In this document: positions 49,731-57,703 of the stretch, piece after piece
Layout: the number at the start of each line of letters is the position of its first letter
How positions within the stretch are numbered: the first letter of the stretch is position 1
NCBI RefSeq assembly: GCF_000297395.2
Contig: NZ_HF570108.1
Location: 460,838-524,837, forward strand
Direction of reading: 5' to 3'
Length of the DNA: 64,000 nucleotides
Source of the DNA: Micromonospora lupini str. Lupac 08
GTDB lineage: Bacteria > Actinomycetota > Actinomycetes > Mycobacteriales > Micromonosporaceae
Program-made: the position numbers and the translations under genes
The notes under the pieces: model-generated
Databases searched by the model: none
What the model saw: only the letters and a program-made list of their open reading frames with translations
Told to the model about the DNA's origin: nothing

Positions 49731-50521
49731 GGCACCAGGCCGGCGGTGGCGGCGCGATCGAGGAGCGCCGTCACCGCGGCGAAGCCGGCCTCGCCCAGGT
49801 CGGCGGTGAACTCGTTGACGTAGAGACCGATGTGCCGGTCCACCACGTCGAGTTCCATCTCCTGGGCGTGCGCGAGGACGTACTCCCGGCTGACCGTCGG
49901 ATCCGCCCAGGCCTGCCGGACGGACTCGCGGATCCAGCCGGCCGCGGCCACCGGGTCGACCGCGCCGCGCCGGGCCAGGATCGCGCCGAGCGGGATGGGC
50001 AGCCCGGTGTCGGCCTCCCACCACTCGCCGAGGTCGACGAGCGCGGTCAGCCCGTGCCGGTGGTAGGTGAAGCGGGCCTCGTGGATGACCAGCCCAGCGT
50101 CGTAGCGACCAGCCGCGACGCCCGGCATGATCTCGTGGAACGGAACCACCTCGATCCGGGCCGGTGGCTGCCCGGCCGACCAGAGCCGGAACAGCAGGTA
50201 GGCGGTCGTCCGATCGCCGGGCACCGCCACCGTGGCGCCGGCCAGGTCGGCGCGGTCACCCTTGGTGAGGACCAGCGGCCCGCATCCGCGACCGAGCGCG
50301 CCCCCGCAGGGCAGCAGGTGGTAGTCGTCGAGCAGCCAGGGCAGCGCCGCGTAGCTCACCTTCACCAGGTCGAACGCGCCCCGCTCGGCCGCCGTATTGG
50401 TGACGTCCACGTCGGCGTACGTCACCTCGACCGGCGGTGCGCCGGGCACCCGCCCGTGCACCAGGGCGTCGAAGACGAACGTGTCGTTGGGGCAGGGCGA
50501 GATCGCCAGGGAGAGCGCCAC
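49691..50521 (-). CDS. mqnD: 1,4-dihydroxy-6-naphthoate synthase (MqnD), futalosine pathway
   Basis: A 276-aa periplasmic-binding-protein-fold enzyme that converts cyclic de-hypoxanthine futalosine to 1,4-dihydroxy-6-naphthoate during menaquinone synthesis. The N-terminus LSLAISPCPNDTFVFDALVHGRV and LPCGGALGRGCGPLVLTKG are characteristic. LDVVDRHIGLYVNEFTADLG lies near the C-terminus. The GTG at 50521 follows TAACGT by 6 nt, compatible with leaderless expression. MqnB is 1.5 kb away on the same strand, so the pathway genes are clustered though not contiguous. MqnA or MqnC are not in the window. Confidence 0.92.
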   Translation of the reverse strand: MALSLAISPCPNDTFVFDALVHGRVPGAPPVEVTYADVDVTNTAAERGAFDLVKVSYAALPWLLDDYHLLPCGGALGRGCGPLVLTKGDRADLAGATVAVPGDRTTAYLLFRLWSAGQPPARIEVVPFHEIMPGVAAGRYDAGLVIHEARFTYHRHGLTALVDLGEWWEADTGLPIPLGAILARRGAVDPVAAAGWIRESVRQAWADPTVSREYVLAHAQEMELDVVDRHIGLYVNEFTADLGEAGFAAVTALLDRAATAGLVPQTSSSRATAWTS

Positions 50522-51096
50522 GCCCTCACGTTAGCCCCACCCGCGCGCACCCGGCCGGCGCGGTCCGGGCCCTGTGACGCTGCCCGCTGAACAGGGTCCG
50601 AGCCTGCACGCGTGCACGCCTGCCGCCTGCACGCCAGCCTGCCGCCGACGTTCAGCCGCCCCGGGGTGCTCGGGCATTGCCTCCCTCCTGTAGAGCTGCC
50701 CCGTCTGTGGGGCACGGTGCCAGTGACGGCGGGCGGGGTGAAGGGCGGTGGTGTGGATGCGGTGACGGCGGTGGTGCGGTGGGCGCCGGTGACGGGCGGT
50801 GGTGCGGGGTGCCGGTGAACGGCGGGTGCCTGCCCGGGGTTCTCGAATAGTCGGCTCACAGGCCGGGCCGGGGGTGGTACCGGAGGCGTCTCCGGCTGTT
50901 CGGCGCGTCCGCACCGGGTGAAGGTTGATCGGTTCTGGCTCGATGAGGAAGAGGACGACTCGCCCCATCAATGGGGCACCTCTACAGGCGCTCAGCAAGG
51001 GGATCCGCGCACAGCGCGGCGGTGTTATCAACAGGGTTATCCACAGATGGATGACGCCCTGTTGACGACGCGAGGCTGAATGAAAACCATGGATGG
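50522..51096. promoter_or_regulatory. Regulatory region with DnaA-box-like motifs and an inverted repeat
   Basis: No gene is convincing in these 575 nt. Low-complexity GGTGACGGC/GGTGGTG repeats occupy 50740-50830. At 51025-51064 TTATCAACA (51025-51033) and a perfect DnaA box TTATCCACA (51037-51045) are framed by an inverted repeat CAACAGGG (51029-51036) / CCCTGTTG (51057-51064). TTGACG (51062-51067), a 17-nt spacer and AACCAT (51085-51090), ending 6 nt before the GTG, form a plausible promoter for the XRE-GNAT gene. The inverted repeat overlaps its -35 and may be the operator. Confidence 0.6.
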
Positions 51097-51984
51097 GTGG
51101 CTATCGGCAGAGGTGTGATCGACCTGGGGGAGGCCCTACGGGAACTTCGCCGGTGTGCCGACCTGAGCCAGCGCGAGTTGGCCGAGCGGTCCGGGGTGCC
51201 GAAGAGCACGTTGGCTCGCATCGAGGCGGGGCAGGACGCCCGACCGGCGTTCCGGACAGTGGAGCGGCTGATCAGGGCGGCCGGGGGTGAACTCGTCCTC
51301 GGGCTGCCCGGCGACTCCCGCTGGGCGGCAACCGGCGACAGCCGCCTCACGGCAGCCGGGGAGTCACCGCTCGCGCTCGACGAGGAGCCGCCGGTTGAGC
51401 CACCGGGCGAGCAGCCGGAAGAGATGCGGGACGAGGCCGGTCGCCGCTACCCCGCGCACCTCGACGTACGTCGGGTCCGGACCCTCAAGGACTGGCCGGC
51501 CGCCTGGTGGGTGCACTCGTACACGCTCCCGTCGCGGTTGTGGCCGGTCCGCGTTCCCGAACTGACCTATGACCTGAACCGGGCTCGTCGGGACGAGCGG
51601 CGACGGCGGAGTTGGACGCGTGCCCGGGTGCGGTTTCGGCGTACGTCCGAGGGGTTGCCGGCCACCTCCTGGCGTCTTCTCGCCGAGGTGCCCGGAGCCG
51701 GGCCGGTCGGTGAGCTGAGGGCGCACGAGCGGAGCGTGGATCTTCTCTTGGGCGAGGAGTGGGGCGATCAGCGTGAGCTGGTGTTGGAGGGCGTCGTCGT
51801 GGCTCCCGGCCTGCGGACTCTGGGCATCGGGCGGGGTCTGATAGAGCTGCTGGCCAAGGAGATGGCTGCGGCTGGGCTGCGGGCCGCCCACGCGATCGCC
51901 GAGGCCGGCGACGTGCAGTTTCTGCTGGCCTGCGGGTTCGAGCTGCAGGCAAGTCGACCGTCGGCGCTGATGCTCGAAGTCTGA
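51097..51984 (+). CDS. XRE-type helix-turn-helix fused to a GNAT acetyltransferase domain
   Basis: A 295-aa two-domain protein. The XRE HTH (about residues 8-65) reads LGEALRELRRCADLSQRELAERSGVPKSTLARIEAGQDARPAFRTVERLI. A Pro/Glu-rich linker (about 75-115) leads to a GNAT-like domain ending GEL...ELVLEGVVVAPGLRTLGIGRGLIELLAKEMAAAGLRAAHAIAEAGDVQFLLACGFEL, with the acetyl-CoA motif (R/Q)xxGxG/A as LRTLGIGRG. Such fusions could couple acetylation of a substrate or antibiotic to gene control. GTG at 51097; an ATG at 51089 is in another frame. It separates mqnD from mqnB. Confidence 0.85.
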   Translation: MAIGRGVIDLGEALRELRRCADLSQRELAERSGVPKSTLARIEAGQDARPAFRTVERLIRAAGGELVLGLPGDSRWAATGDSRLTAAGESPLALDEEPPVEPPGEQPEEMRDEAGRRYPAHLDVRRVRTLKDWPAAWWVHSYTLPSRLWPVRVPELTYDLNRARRDERRRRSWTRARVRFRRTSEGLPATSWRLLAEVPGAGPVGELRAHERSVDLLLGEEWGDQRELVLEGVVVAPGLRTLGIGRGLIELLAKEMAAAGLRAAHAIAEAGDVQFLLACGFELQASRPSALMLEV

Positions 51985-52037
51985 CGGTCGTTCCCCGAGG
52001 TGGGCGCCTGCGACGCGGATCTCAGCCGGGCCACGGG

Positions 52038-52688
52038 TCAGCGCAGTGCCGGAGCCGCTGTGGTGAGCGCGCTGAGGGCCTCGCGCAGCCGCCAGGCGTC
52101 GCGGTCGCGGGGGCCGATCGGGTTGGAGATGGTGCGCAGCTCGACGAAGGGCACCCCGGCCTGCGCGGCGGCGACCGCGACCCCGTACCCCTCCATGGCC
52201 TCGGCGACCGCCTCCGGATGCCGGCGGCGCAGCTCGTCGGTGCTTGCGGCGGTGCCGGTGACCGTGCTGACGGTGAGTACCGGGCCGGTCGTGGCCGACG
52301 GCAGGGCCGCCCGGAGCGCCGCGAGCAGGCCCGGGTCCGCGGGCATGACGCTGCCTCCACCGAGGAGCGCGGGTGGCATGCCCAGGTCGTCGACGGCGAT
52401 GAAGCCGTCGGGTGACTCGGCGCCCAGGTCGGCGGCGATGCTCGCGGTGCCGAGCACCGTGTCGCCGACGGCGGCCCGCCCGGTGAAGCCGCCGGCCACG
52501 CCGGCGCTGACCACCGCGCGGTACGGTCGGCCGGCCGCCTCGGCCAGGGCCAGCAGCCGTGCGGTGGCGGCGCCCGCGACCGCCGGGCCCACCCCGATCG
52601 GGGCGACCGTGACGCTGGTGTCGGTCAGGCCGGCGCGTACGGCGTCCGCCTCGGCCGGCACCGCGGTCACCACCAGCAGGCCGGTCAC
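52038..52688 (-). CDS. mqnB: Futalosine hydrolase (MqnB)
   Basis: A 216-aa nucleosidase that hydrolyses futalosine to dehypoxanthine futalosine and hypoxanthine. It has the nucleoside phosphorylase fold: LLVVTAVPAEADAVRAGL, AVVSAGVAGGFTGRAAVGDTVLG near residue 65, AMEGYGVAVAAAQAGVPFVELRTISNPIG near 170. The Glu of AMEG and the Asp of GPRDRDAW correspond to substrate-binding and acid residues. The GTG at 52688 overlaps the upstream MFS stop by four bases (GTGA), so the two genes are coupled. No terminator was recognised after it. Confidence 0.93.
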   Translation of the reverse strand: MTGLLVVTAVPAEADAVRAGLTDTSVTVAPIGVGPAVAGAATARLLALAEAAGRPYRAVVSAGVAGGFTGRAAVGDTVLGTASIAADLGAESPDGFIAVDDLGMPPALLGGGSVMPADPGLLAALRAALPSATTGPVLTVSTVTGTAASTDELRRRHPEAVAEAMEGYGVAVAAAQAGVPFVELRTISNPIGPRDRDAWRLREALSALTTAAPALR

Positions 52689-54295
52689 GAGAGCGAGCCG
52701 GGGGACTCCCGGCGGGTCTCGTCGTCCGCTCCGCCGCCCGGGCCGCCCACCGCCGAGGAGGGGCGGTAGATGTGGTAGCCCGGCGGCGCGAGCCCCGGCT
52801 CGTCCTGCCGCGGTGGGTTGGCCTGGGTGGGAGCCGGCGAGGTGGGGGCCACGTCCGCGGGCTCGGCCACCGGCTCGGCCATCGGCTCGTCCTCGGCCAG
52901 TTCGTCGTCGCCCAGCGGCCGGCCGGCGAGCTTCTCGGCGCGCAGTCGGGCGGCGACCAACACCCCCCGGACGGCGGCCAGGATGCCCACGCCGGCGGCG
53001 ACGGCGATGCCGGTACGGCCGTCGAACGGAACCAGCCCGAGCCCGCCGCCCACGACGAAGGCGAGCATCAGGACCGTCTCGGAGTGGGCGAAGGAACTGG
53101 CCCGTAGCCGCTCCGGGATGCGCTCCTGGATCGAGGCGTCCACGGCGAGTTTGGCCACCCCACTGACCAGCGCGGTGACCAGACAGAGCAGGGCCACCAT
53201 CAGCAGCGAGAACTGGATGACGGCGAGCACCGCCACACCCGCCACGATGATCATGCTGCTGGACTGGATGGCGGTCGGCCGGTGGATGCGCAGACGGGTG
53301 CCGACGGCTGTCGCCAGGAAGCTGCCCACGGCCAGCGCCGCGCCGATCAACCCCAGCGCCCACTCCGCGCCCAGGTCCCGGCCGAACACGCCGGTGGTCA
53401 GGTCACCCTTCTTGATGGCGAAGGCGAGGAACAGCAGCAGGAAGCCGTACACGGCGCGCAGCGTCGCGGCGCCGACCAGTGTGGCGATCACCAGTCGCCC
53501 GGCGGGTCGGCCCCGGCCCAGCGGCCGGTCCTTGCGGCGGCCCAGCGCGCGCAACGCGCGGGGGACCCGCTCCGGCGGCTCCGAGTCCGCCTTCGGCGGC
53601 AGCCTTAGGGAGATCACCATGCCGATCAGGAAGATCACCGATGCGACGCGCAGCGGCCACTGCGGCCCGAACCAGAAGGCCGCCAACCCGATCGGCGCGA
53701 CGAGCGCACCCGCCACCGTGCCGTAGACGCTGGCCCGCGCGCCCACCTGGGAGAGGCCCAGCCCCTCCGGCAGCAGCCGGGGCACCGCCGCGGACCGGGC
53801 CACGCCGTAGGCGCGCGACAGCGCGAGCACACCGAACGCGGCCGGATAGAGCCCGAAGCCGTGGATGTAGTCGGAGATCAGCCAGGCCAGGAACGCCCGG
53901 CCGAGCATGGTGGCGGCCAGCGCGTACCGCCGGCCGTGTCGGAAGTGGTCCAGCAGCGGGCCCACCACGGGGGCGAGCATCGCGAACGGCACCATGGTCA
54001 CCAGCAGATAGAGCGCGACCTTGCTGCGGGCCTCGCCCAGCGGCACGTTGAAGAAGATCGTCCCGGCCAGGCCGATGGCGATCAGCGTGTCGCCCGCGCA
54101 CGAGACGGCATGCAGGTCGAACAGGCGGACCATGCCGACCTCGCCGCCAGCGCCCCGCGCCCGGGCCCGCCCGGCCCGGCGGGTCACCCAGCGGCCGCTG
54201 CCCACCGAACCACGTAGGAGCAGGCGGACGGCCCGAATGCCGGTGCCGACGGTCCGCCCGAGGACGGATCGCCCGGAGCGGGAGTACGGCGGCAT
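52685..54295 (-). CDS. MFS transporter upstream of mqnB
   Basis: A 536-aa membrane protein. A basic N-terminal segment of about 55 residues precedes 12 predicted helices, starting with LHAVSCAGDTLIAIGLAGTIFF near residue 65; motif-A-like GPLLDHFRHGRRYALA follows near 110. The C-terminal tail (about 450-536) is Pro/Glu/Asp-rich and ends in DDETRRESPGS. The central loop (RALRALGRRKDRPLGRGR) is strongly basic. The ATG at 54295 follows GAGGATGG; a start further upstream at 54550 would collide with the divergent DUF3027 gene. GTGA coupling with mqnB suggests shared expression, though a link to menaquinone precursors is speculative. Confidence 0.85.
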   Translation of the reverse strand: MPPYSRSGRSVLGRTVGTGIRAVRLLLRGSVGSGRWVTRRAGRARARGAGGEVGMVRLFDLHAVSCAGDTLIAIGLAGTIFFNVPLGEARSKVALYLLVTMVPFAMLAPVVGPLLDHFRHGRRYALAATMLGRAFLAWLISDYIHGFGLYPAAFGVLALSRAYGVARSAAVPRLLPEGLGLSQVGARASVYGTVAGALVAPIGLAAFWFGPQWPLRVASVIFLIGMVISLRLPPKADSEPPERVPRALRALGRRKDRPLGRGRPAGRLVIATLVGAATLRAVYGFLLLFLAFAIKKGDLTTGVFGRDLGAEWALGLIGAALAVGSFLATAVGTRLRIHRPTAIQSSSMIIVAGVAVLAVIQFSLLMVALLCLVTALVSGVAKLAVDASIQERIPERLRASSFAHSETVLMLAFVVGGGLGLVPFDGRTGIAVAAGVGILAAVRGVLVAARLRAEKLAGRPLGDDELAEDEPMAEPVAEPADVAPTSPAPTQANPPRQDEPGLAPPGYHIYRPSSAVGGPGGGADDETRRESPGSLS

Positions 54296-54401
54296 GTGCA
54301 CCATCCTCGCCCATCTGATCCAGGTACGCCGCACCACTGCGGTGAAAGGTTCCCCGGGAGTCCCTGTCACCCCTGCGGGGAGCATGGGGAACAATGGTCG
54401 G

Positions 54402-55223
54402 GTGACCAGGCCCGTCTCCACCCGTGCCGCCCGTCTCGACCAGGTCTGCGCCGCCGCCGTCGAGGTGGCCCGCGCTGGCATCACCGAGGTCGACGCCGAC
54501 GACGTCGGCGACCACTTGCAGGTCGTGGCCGAGGGTGAACGGCTGGTCACCCACTACTTCGAGTGCCTCCTCGCCGGCTACCGCGGCTGGCGGTGGGCGG
54601 TCACCGTCACCCGCGTGGCGCGCAGCAAGACGGTGACCATCTGCGAGACGGTGCTGCTGCCCGGCCCGGACGCGCTGCTCGCGCCCGGCTGGCTGCCCTG
54701 GCAGGAGCGGCTCAAGCCGGGTGACCTCGGCCCGGGTGACCTGCTGCCGACCTCCCCGGAGGACGAGCGGCTGGCCCCCGGCTATCTGCTCTCCGACGAC
54801 CCGGCGGTCGAGGAGACGGCCTGGGAGCTGGGTCTCGGCCGGGCCCGCGTGCTCTCCCGGGAGGGGCGCGCCGACGCGGCGCAGCGCTGGTACGACGGCG
54901 ACCACGGCCCGACGGCGGCCATCTCCACCGCCGCCCCGGCCGCCGCCCGCTGCGGCACCTGCGGCTTCTACCTGCCGCTGGCCGGCTCGCTGCGACAGGC
55001 GTTCGGCGCCTGCGGCAACTTCTACGCCCCGGACGACGGCCGGGTGGTAAGCGCCGACCACGGGTGCGGCGCCCACTCCGAGACGCTGATCGAGGCCGCC
55101 GAGACCGCGGTGGAGGATCTTCCGACGGTGTACGACGACAGCGCGGTGGAGGCCATGTCGGTCAGCCGTGCCCCGGGCTCGGTCGAGGCAGCCGAGCCGG
55201 CGGAGCCGTACGGGCACCCCTGA
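54402..55223 (+). CDS. DUF3027 family protein
   Basis: A 273-aa protein of the actinobacterial DUF3027 family. Characteristic segments are the N-terminal AVEVARAGITEVDADDVGDHLQVVAEGERLVTHYFEC, the GYRGWRWAVTVTRVARSKTVTICETVLLPGPDALLAPGWLPWQERLKPGDL core, and a Cys-rich zinc-ribbon-like CGTCGFYLPLAGSLRQAFGACGNFYAPDDGRVVSADHGCG, with five Cys and one His. The function is unknown; the cysteine pattern suggests metal or nucleic-acid binding. The GTG at 54402 is preceded by AACAAT at 6 nt (leaderless spacing). Confidence 0.85.
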   Translation: MTRPVSTRAARLDQVCAAAVEVARAGITEVDADDVGDHLQVVAEGERLVTHYFECLLAGYRGWRWAVTVTRVARSKTVTICETVLLPGPDALLAPGWLPWQERLKPGDLGPGDLLPTSPEDERLAPGYLLSDDPAVEETAWELGLGRARVLSREGRADAAQRWYDGDHGPTAAISTAAPAAARCGTCGFYLPLAGSLRQAFGACGNFYAPDDGRVVSADHGCGAHSETLIEAAETAVEDLPTVYDDSAVEAMSVSRAPGSVEAAEPAEPYGHP

Positions 55224-55252
55224 GCATTCGCTCCGGCGCGGGCCGGGTGCGC

Positions 55253-55498
55253 TCAGTTCGCGCGGCGGCGGCGTCGGTTGGCGTCGTGACGCAGCATGAC
55301 GGCGAGGCCGGGGAACCCCCAAAGGAAACCGGCCAGGCAGGTCCAGAGCCAGTTCTCGTGATCGTGCTCGGTCAGCCAGCCCCGGAAGAACACCAGCAGC
55401 ACCAGCCCCACGACCGCCCAGGCGATCAGCCCGGCGACGGCGAACGGCACCATCGGCGGGTCCAGCGGCGCGGGACGCGGAGGCTGGTCGTTCGGCAT
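55253..55498 (-). CDS. DUF2530 small membrane protein
   Basis: An 81-aa protein with two predicted helices, VPFAVAGLIAWAVVGLVLLVFF and WLWTCLAGFLWGFPGLAVML, and the DUF2530 end RHDANRRRRRAN. The ATG at 55498 is 6 nt after TACGCT, which fits a leaderless transcript. It is convergent with DUF3027 and divergent from the NCS2 permease gene. Confidence 0.85.
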   Translation of the reverse strand: MPNDQPPRPAPLDPPMVPFAVAGLIAWAVVGLVLLVFFRGWLTEHDHENWLWTCLAGFLWGFPGLAVMLRHDANRRRRRAN

Positions 55499-55587
55499 CG
55501 GGCAAGCGTACGCGATCAACTTCCCCTGCCCGCTTCTGATCTGGGACGATGCGCGCGACAAACCGGAAGATCACCTGCGAGGACCTG

Positions 55588-57066
55588 ATGGCAGTAGCGC
55601 CGCCCGAGAACGGCACACCTCCCGACCCCGCTCACCCGCGTAACGGCTTCGACCGGTTCTTCGAGATCTCCGCCCGCAGCTCGACGTTGAGCCGTGAGGT
55701 ACGCGGTGGCCTGGCGACCTTCTTCACGATGGCGTACATCGTGGTGCTCAATCCTTTGATTTTGGGCGGCGCCGTCGACGGTGACGGCAAGTCCCTCCCG
55801 ATTCCGGCGCTTGCCGCGGCGACCGCGCTGGTCGCCGGCCTGATGACCATCCTGATGGGTGTGGTCGGCCGGTTCCCGCTGGCGCTCGCCGCCGGTCTGG
55901 GCGTCAACGCCCTGGTGGCGTACGAGATCGCTCCCGAGATGACCTGGGCCGACGCGATGGGCCTGGTGGTGATCGAGGGTGTGATCATCGCGGTGCTGGT
56001 GCTCACCGGCCTGCGTACCGCGGTGTTCCGCGCGGTGCCGACGCAGATGAAGACGGCGATCGGCGTGGGCATCGGCCTCTTCCTGACCATCATCGGTCTG
56101 GTGGACGCGGGCTTCGTCCGGCGGATCCCGGACGTCGCGAACACCACGGTGCCGGTGGGCCTGGGCATCGGCGGCAAGCTGGTGAGCTGGCCGCTGCTGG
56201 TCTTCGTGGTGGGCCTGCTGCTCACGCTGGTGCTTGTGGTGCGTCGGGTGAAGGGGGCGATCCTGATCGGGATCCTGACCTCCACCGTGCTGGCGGTGAT
56301 CGTCGAGGCGGTCGCCAACATCGGCCCGTCGTTCGTCGACGGGAAGCCCAACCCGAAGGGCTGGGCGCTTAACGTGCCGGAGCTGCCCAAGACCGTGGTG
56401 GACGTGCCGGACCTGTCGCTGCTCGGCAAGTTCAACGTGCTCGACTCGTGGGGCCGGGCCGGCTGGGTGGTCGTGCTGATGTTCGTCTTCACCCTGCTGA
56501 TCACGGACTTCTTCGACACCATGGGCACGATGGTGGCGGTCGGCCAGGAGGGTGGCCTGCTCGACGAGCGGGGCACCCCGCCGAAGGCCAAGGAGATCCT
56601 GCTCGTCGACTCGATCGCGGCGGCGGCCGGCGGTGCGGCGAGCACCTCCAGCAACACGTCGTACATCGAGAGTGCCGCAGGTGTCGGGGAGGGCGCCCGG
56701 ACCGGCGTGGCCAGCCTGGTCACCGGCGTGCTCTTCCTGCTGGCGATGTTCCTGGCGCCGCTCGTGGTGATCGTGCCGTTCGAGGCGGCGTCGACGGCCC
56801 TGGTGGTGGTCGGCTTCCTGATGATGACCGCGGTACGAACGATCGACTGGTCCGACTACGAGATCGCCATTCCGGCGTTCCTCACCATCGTGCTGATGCC
56901 GTTCACCTACTCGATCTCCAACGGGATCGGCGCCGGCCTGATCACCTTCGTGGTGGTCAAGCTGGCCCGGGGCAAGGCCCGCGAGATCCACCCGCTGCTG
57001 TACGGGGTGGCCGCGCTCTTCGTGCTGTACTTCCTGCGCGGGCCCATCGAGTCGCTTGTGCTCTGA
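55588..57066 (+). CDS. NCS2 purine permease (AzgA-type)
   Basis: A 492-aa integral membrane transporter for hypoxanthine, guanine or adenine, with proton symport, in the AzgA/GhxP branch of NCS2. It begins NGFDRFFEISARSSTLSREVRGGLATFFTMAYIVVLNPLIL, the family hallmark, and contains AAGLGVNALVAYEIAPE-like segments, DFFDTMGTMVAVGQEGGLLDERG and SNTSYIESAAGVGEGARTGVASLVTG, both conserved in the transport core. About 12-14 helices are expected. The ATG at 55588 with GAGGA upstream is selected over an upstream ATG at 55549. Coding density and the terminator at 57074 suggest a single-gene unit. Confidence 0.93.
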   Translation: MAVAPPENGTPPDPAHPRNGFDRFFEISARSSTLSREVRGGLATFFTMAYIVVLNPLILGGAVDGDGKSLPIPALAAATALVAGLMTILMGVVGRFPLALAAGLGVNALVAYEIAPEMTWADAMGLVVIEGVIIAVLVLTGLRTAVFRAVPTQMKTAIGVGIGLFLTIIGLVDAGFVRRIPDVANTTVPVGLGIGGKLVSWPLLVFVVGLLLTLVLVVRRVKGAILIGILTSTVLAVIVEAVANIGPSFVDGKPNPKGWALNVPELPKTVVDVPDLSLLGKFNVLDSWGRAGWVVVLMFVFTLLITDFFDTMGTMVAVGQEGGLLDERGTPPKAKEILLVDSIAAAAGGAASTSSNTSYIESAAGVGEGARTGVASLVTGVLFLLAMFLAPLVVIVPFEAASTALVVVGFLMMTAVRTIDWSDYEIAIPAFLTIVLMPFTYSISNGIGAGLITFVVVKLARGKAREIHPLLYGVAALFVLYFLRGPIESLVL

Positions 57067-57073
57067 CGGCCGT

Positions 57074-57107
57074 CCGGGCGGGGAGTCGAGTGTGATTCCC
57101 CGCCCGG
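57074..57107 (+). terminator. Hairpin after the NCS2 permease
   Basis: 11-bp stem CCGGGCGGGGA (57074-57084) / TCCCCGCCCGG (57097-57107) with a 12-nt loop, 7 nt after the stop and followed by AACAGCACAAACATCC, without a T-tract. Confidence 0.7.
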
Positions 57108-57163
57108 AACAGCACAAACATCCTCGTGAGCCTGGTCATAACGGATGTCGTTAGCCAGGCTCA

Positions 57164-57180
57164 TTAGTTAAGCTAACTAA
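57164..57180. promoter_or_regulatory. MarR operator overlapping its own promoter
   Basis: Perfect dyad TTAGTTA-AGC-TAACTAA directly before the GTG at 57182. TAAGCT (57169-57174), the presumptive -10, lies within it and ends 7 nt before the start codon. A second half-site TTAG occurs at 57151. Confidence 0.75.
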
Positions 57181-57181
57181 C

Positions 57182-57631
57182 GTGACGGAGCGGACGGTGA
57201 CGGCGGAACGCGTGCCACCGGCGCAGCTGGCTCCCCAGTTGCGAGATGCGATCACCCGACTCAACCGGCGGGTCCGACGGGCCCGGCCGGTCGGCGACCT
57301 CACGGTCACCCAGGTCTCCGCGCTCACCAGCCTGCGGCTGGCGGGCGCGATGACGCCCCGGGAACTGGCCGACGTCGAACGGGTGCAGCCACCGACGATG
57401 ACCAAGATCGTCGCGAAGTTGGAGGACCGTGGCCTCGTGCGACGGACCCCCCACCCGACCGACGGCCGGCAGGTCATCCTCGCGGCTACCGAGGGAGGGC
57501 AGGCCGTGCTCGACCAGTTCGAGCGGGCCCGCGACGAGTGGCTGGCCCACCGGCTGGCCGCGCTCGACGAGGACGACCGGGAGACCCTGCACAGGGCCGC
57601 CGAGATTCTCCAGCAGCTCGCTCGCGCCTGA
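57182..57631 (+). CDS. MarR-family transcriptional regulator
   Basis: A 149-aa dimeric winged-helix repressor. The wHTH spans about residues 45-110, with TVTQVSALTSLRLAGAMTPRELADVERVQPPTMTKIVAKLEDRGLVRRTPHPTDGRQVILAATEGG and flanking dimerisation helices. The dyad at 57164 probably binds this protein. GTG at 57182 is a leaderless start. It is 72 nt upstream of the MFS transporter gene on the same strand, the usual MarR-pump pairing, so drug or metabolite efflux control is likely. Confidence 0.9.
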   Translation: MTERTVTAERVPPAQLAPQLRDAITRLNRRVRRARPVGDLTVTQVSALTSLRLAGAMTPRELADVERVQPPTMTKIVAKLEDRGLVRRTPHPTDGRQVILAATEGGQAVLDQFERARDEWLAHRLAALDEDDRETLHRAAEILQQLARA

Positions 57632-57703
57632 GCCCGCGCCCGCGCCACCGGGCCGTGCCGTCACCTGTCGATGACGTGTACGTCCGGAGGAGGCGCACCA
57701 AGA

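Noticed and set aside
51025..51045. A replication origin at the DnaA boxes
   Set aside because: Only two boxes, no dnaA or dnaN nearby, and the region is better explained as a promoter/operator.
54296..54550. N-terminal extension of the MFS gene to 54550
   Set aside because: It would run across the start of the DUF3027 gene; ATG 54295 with GAGGA is a better start.
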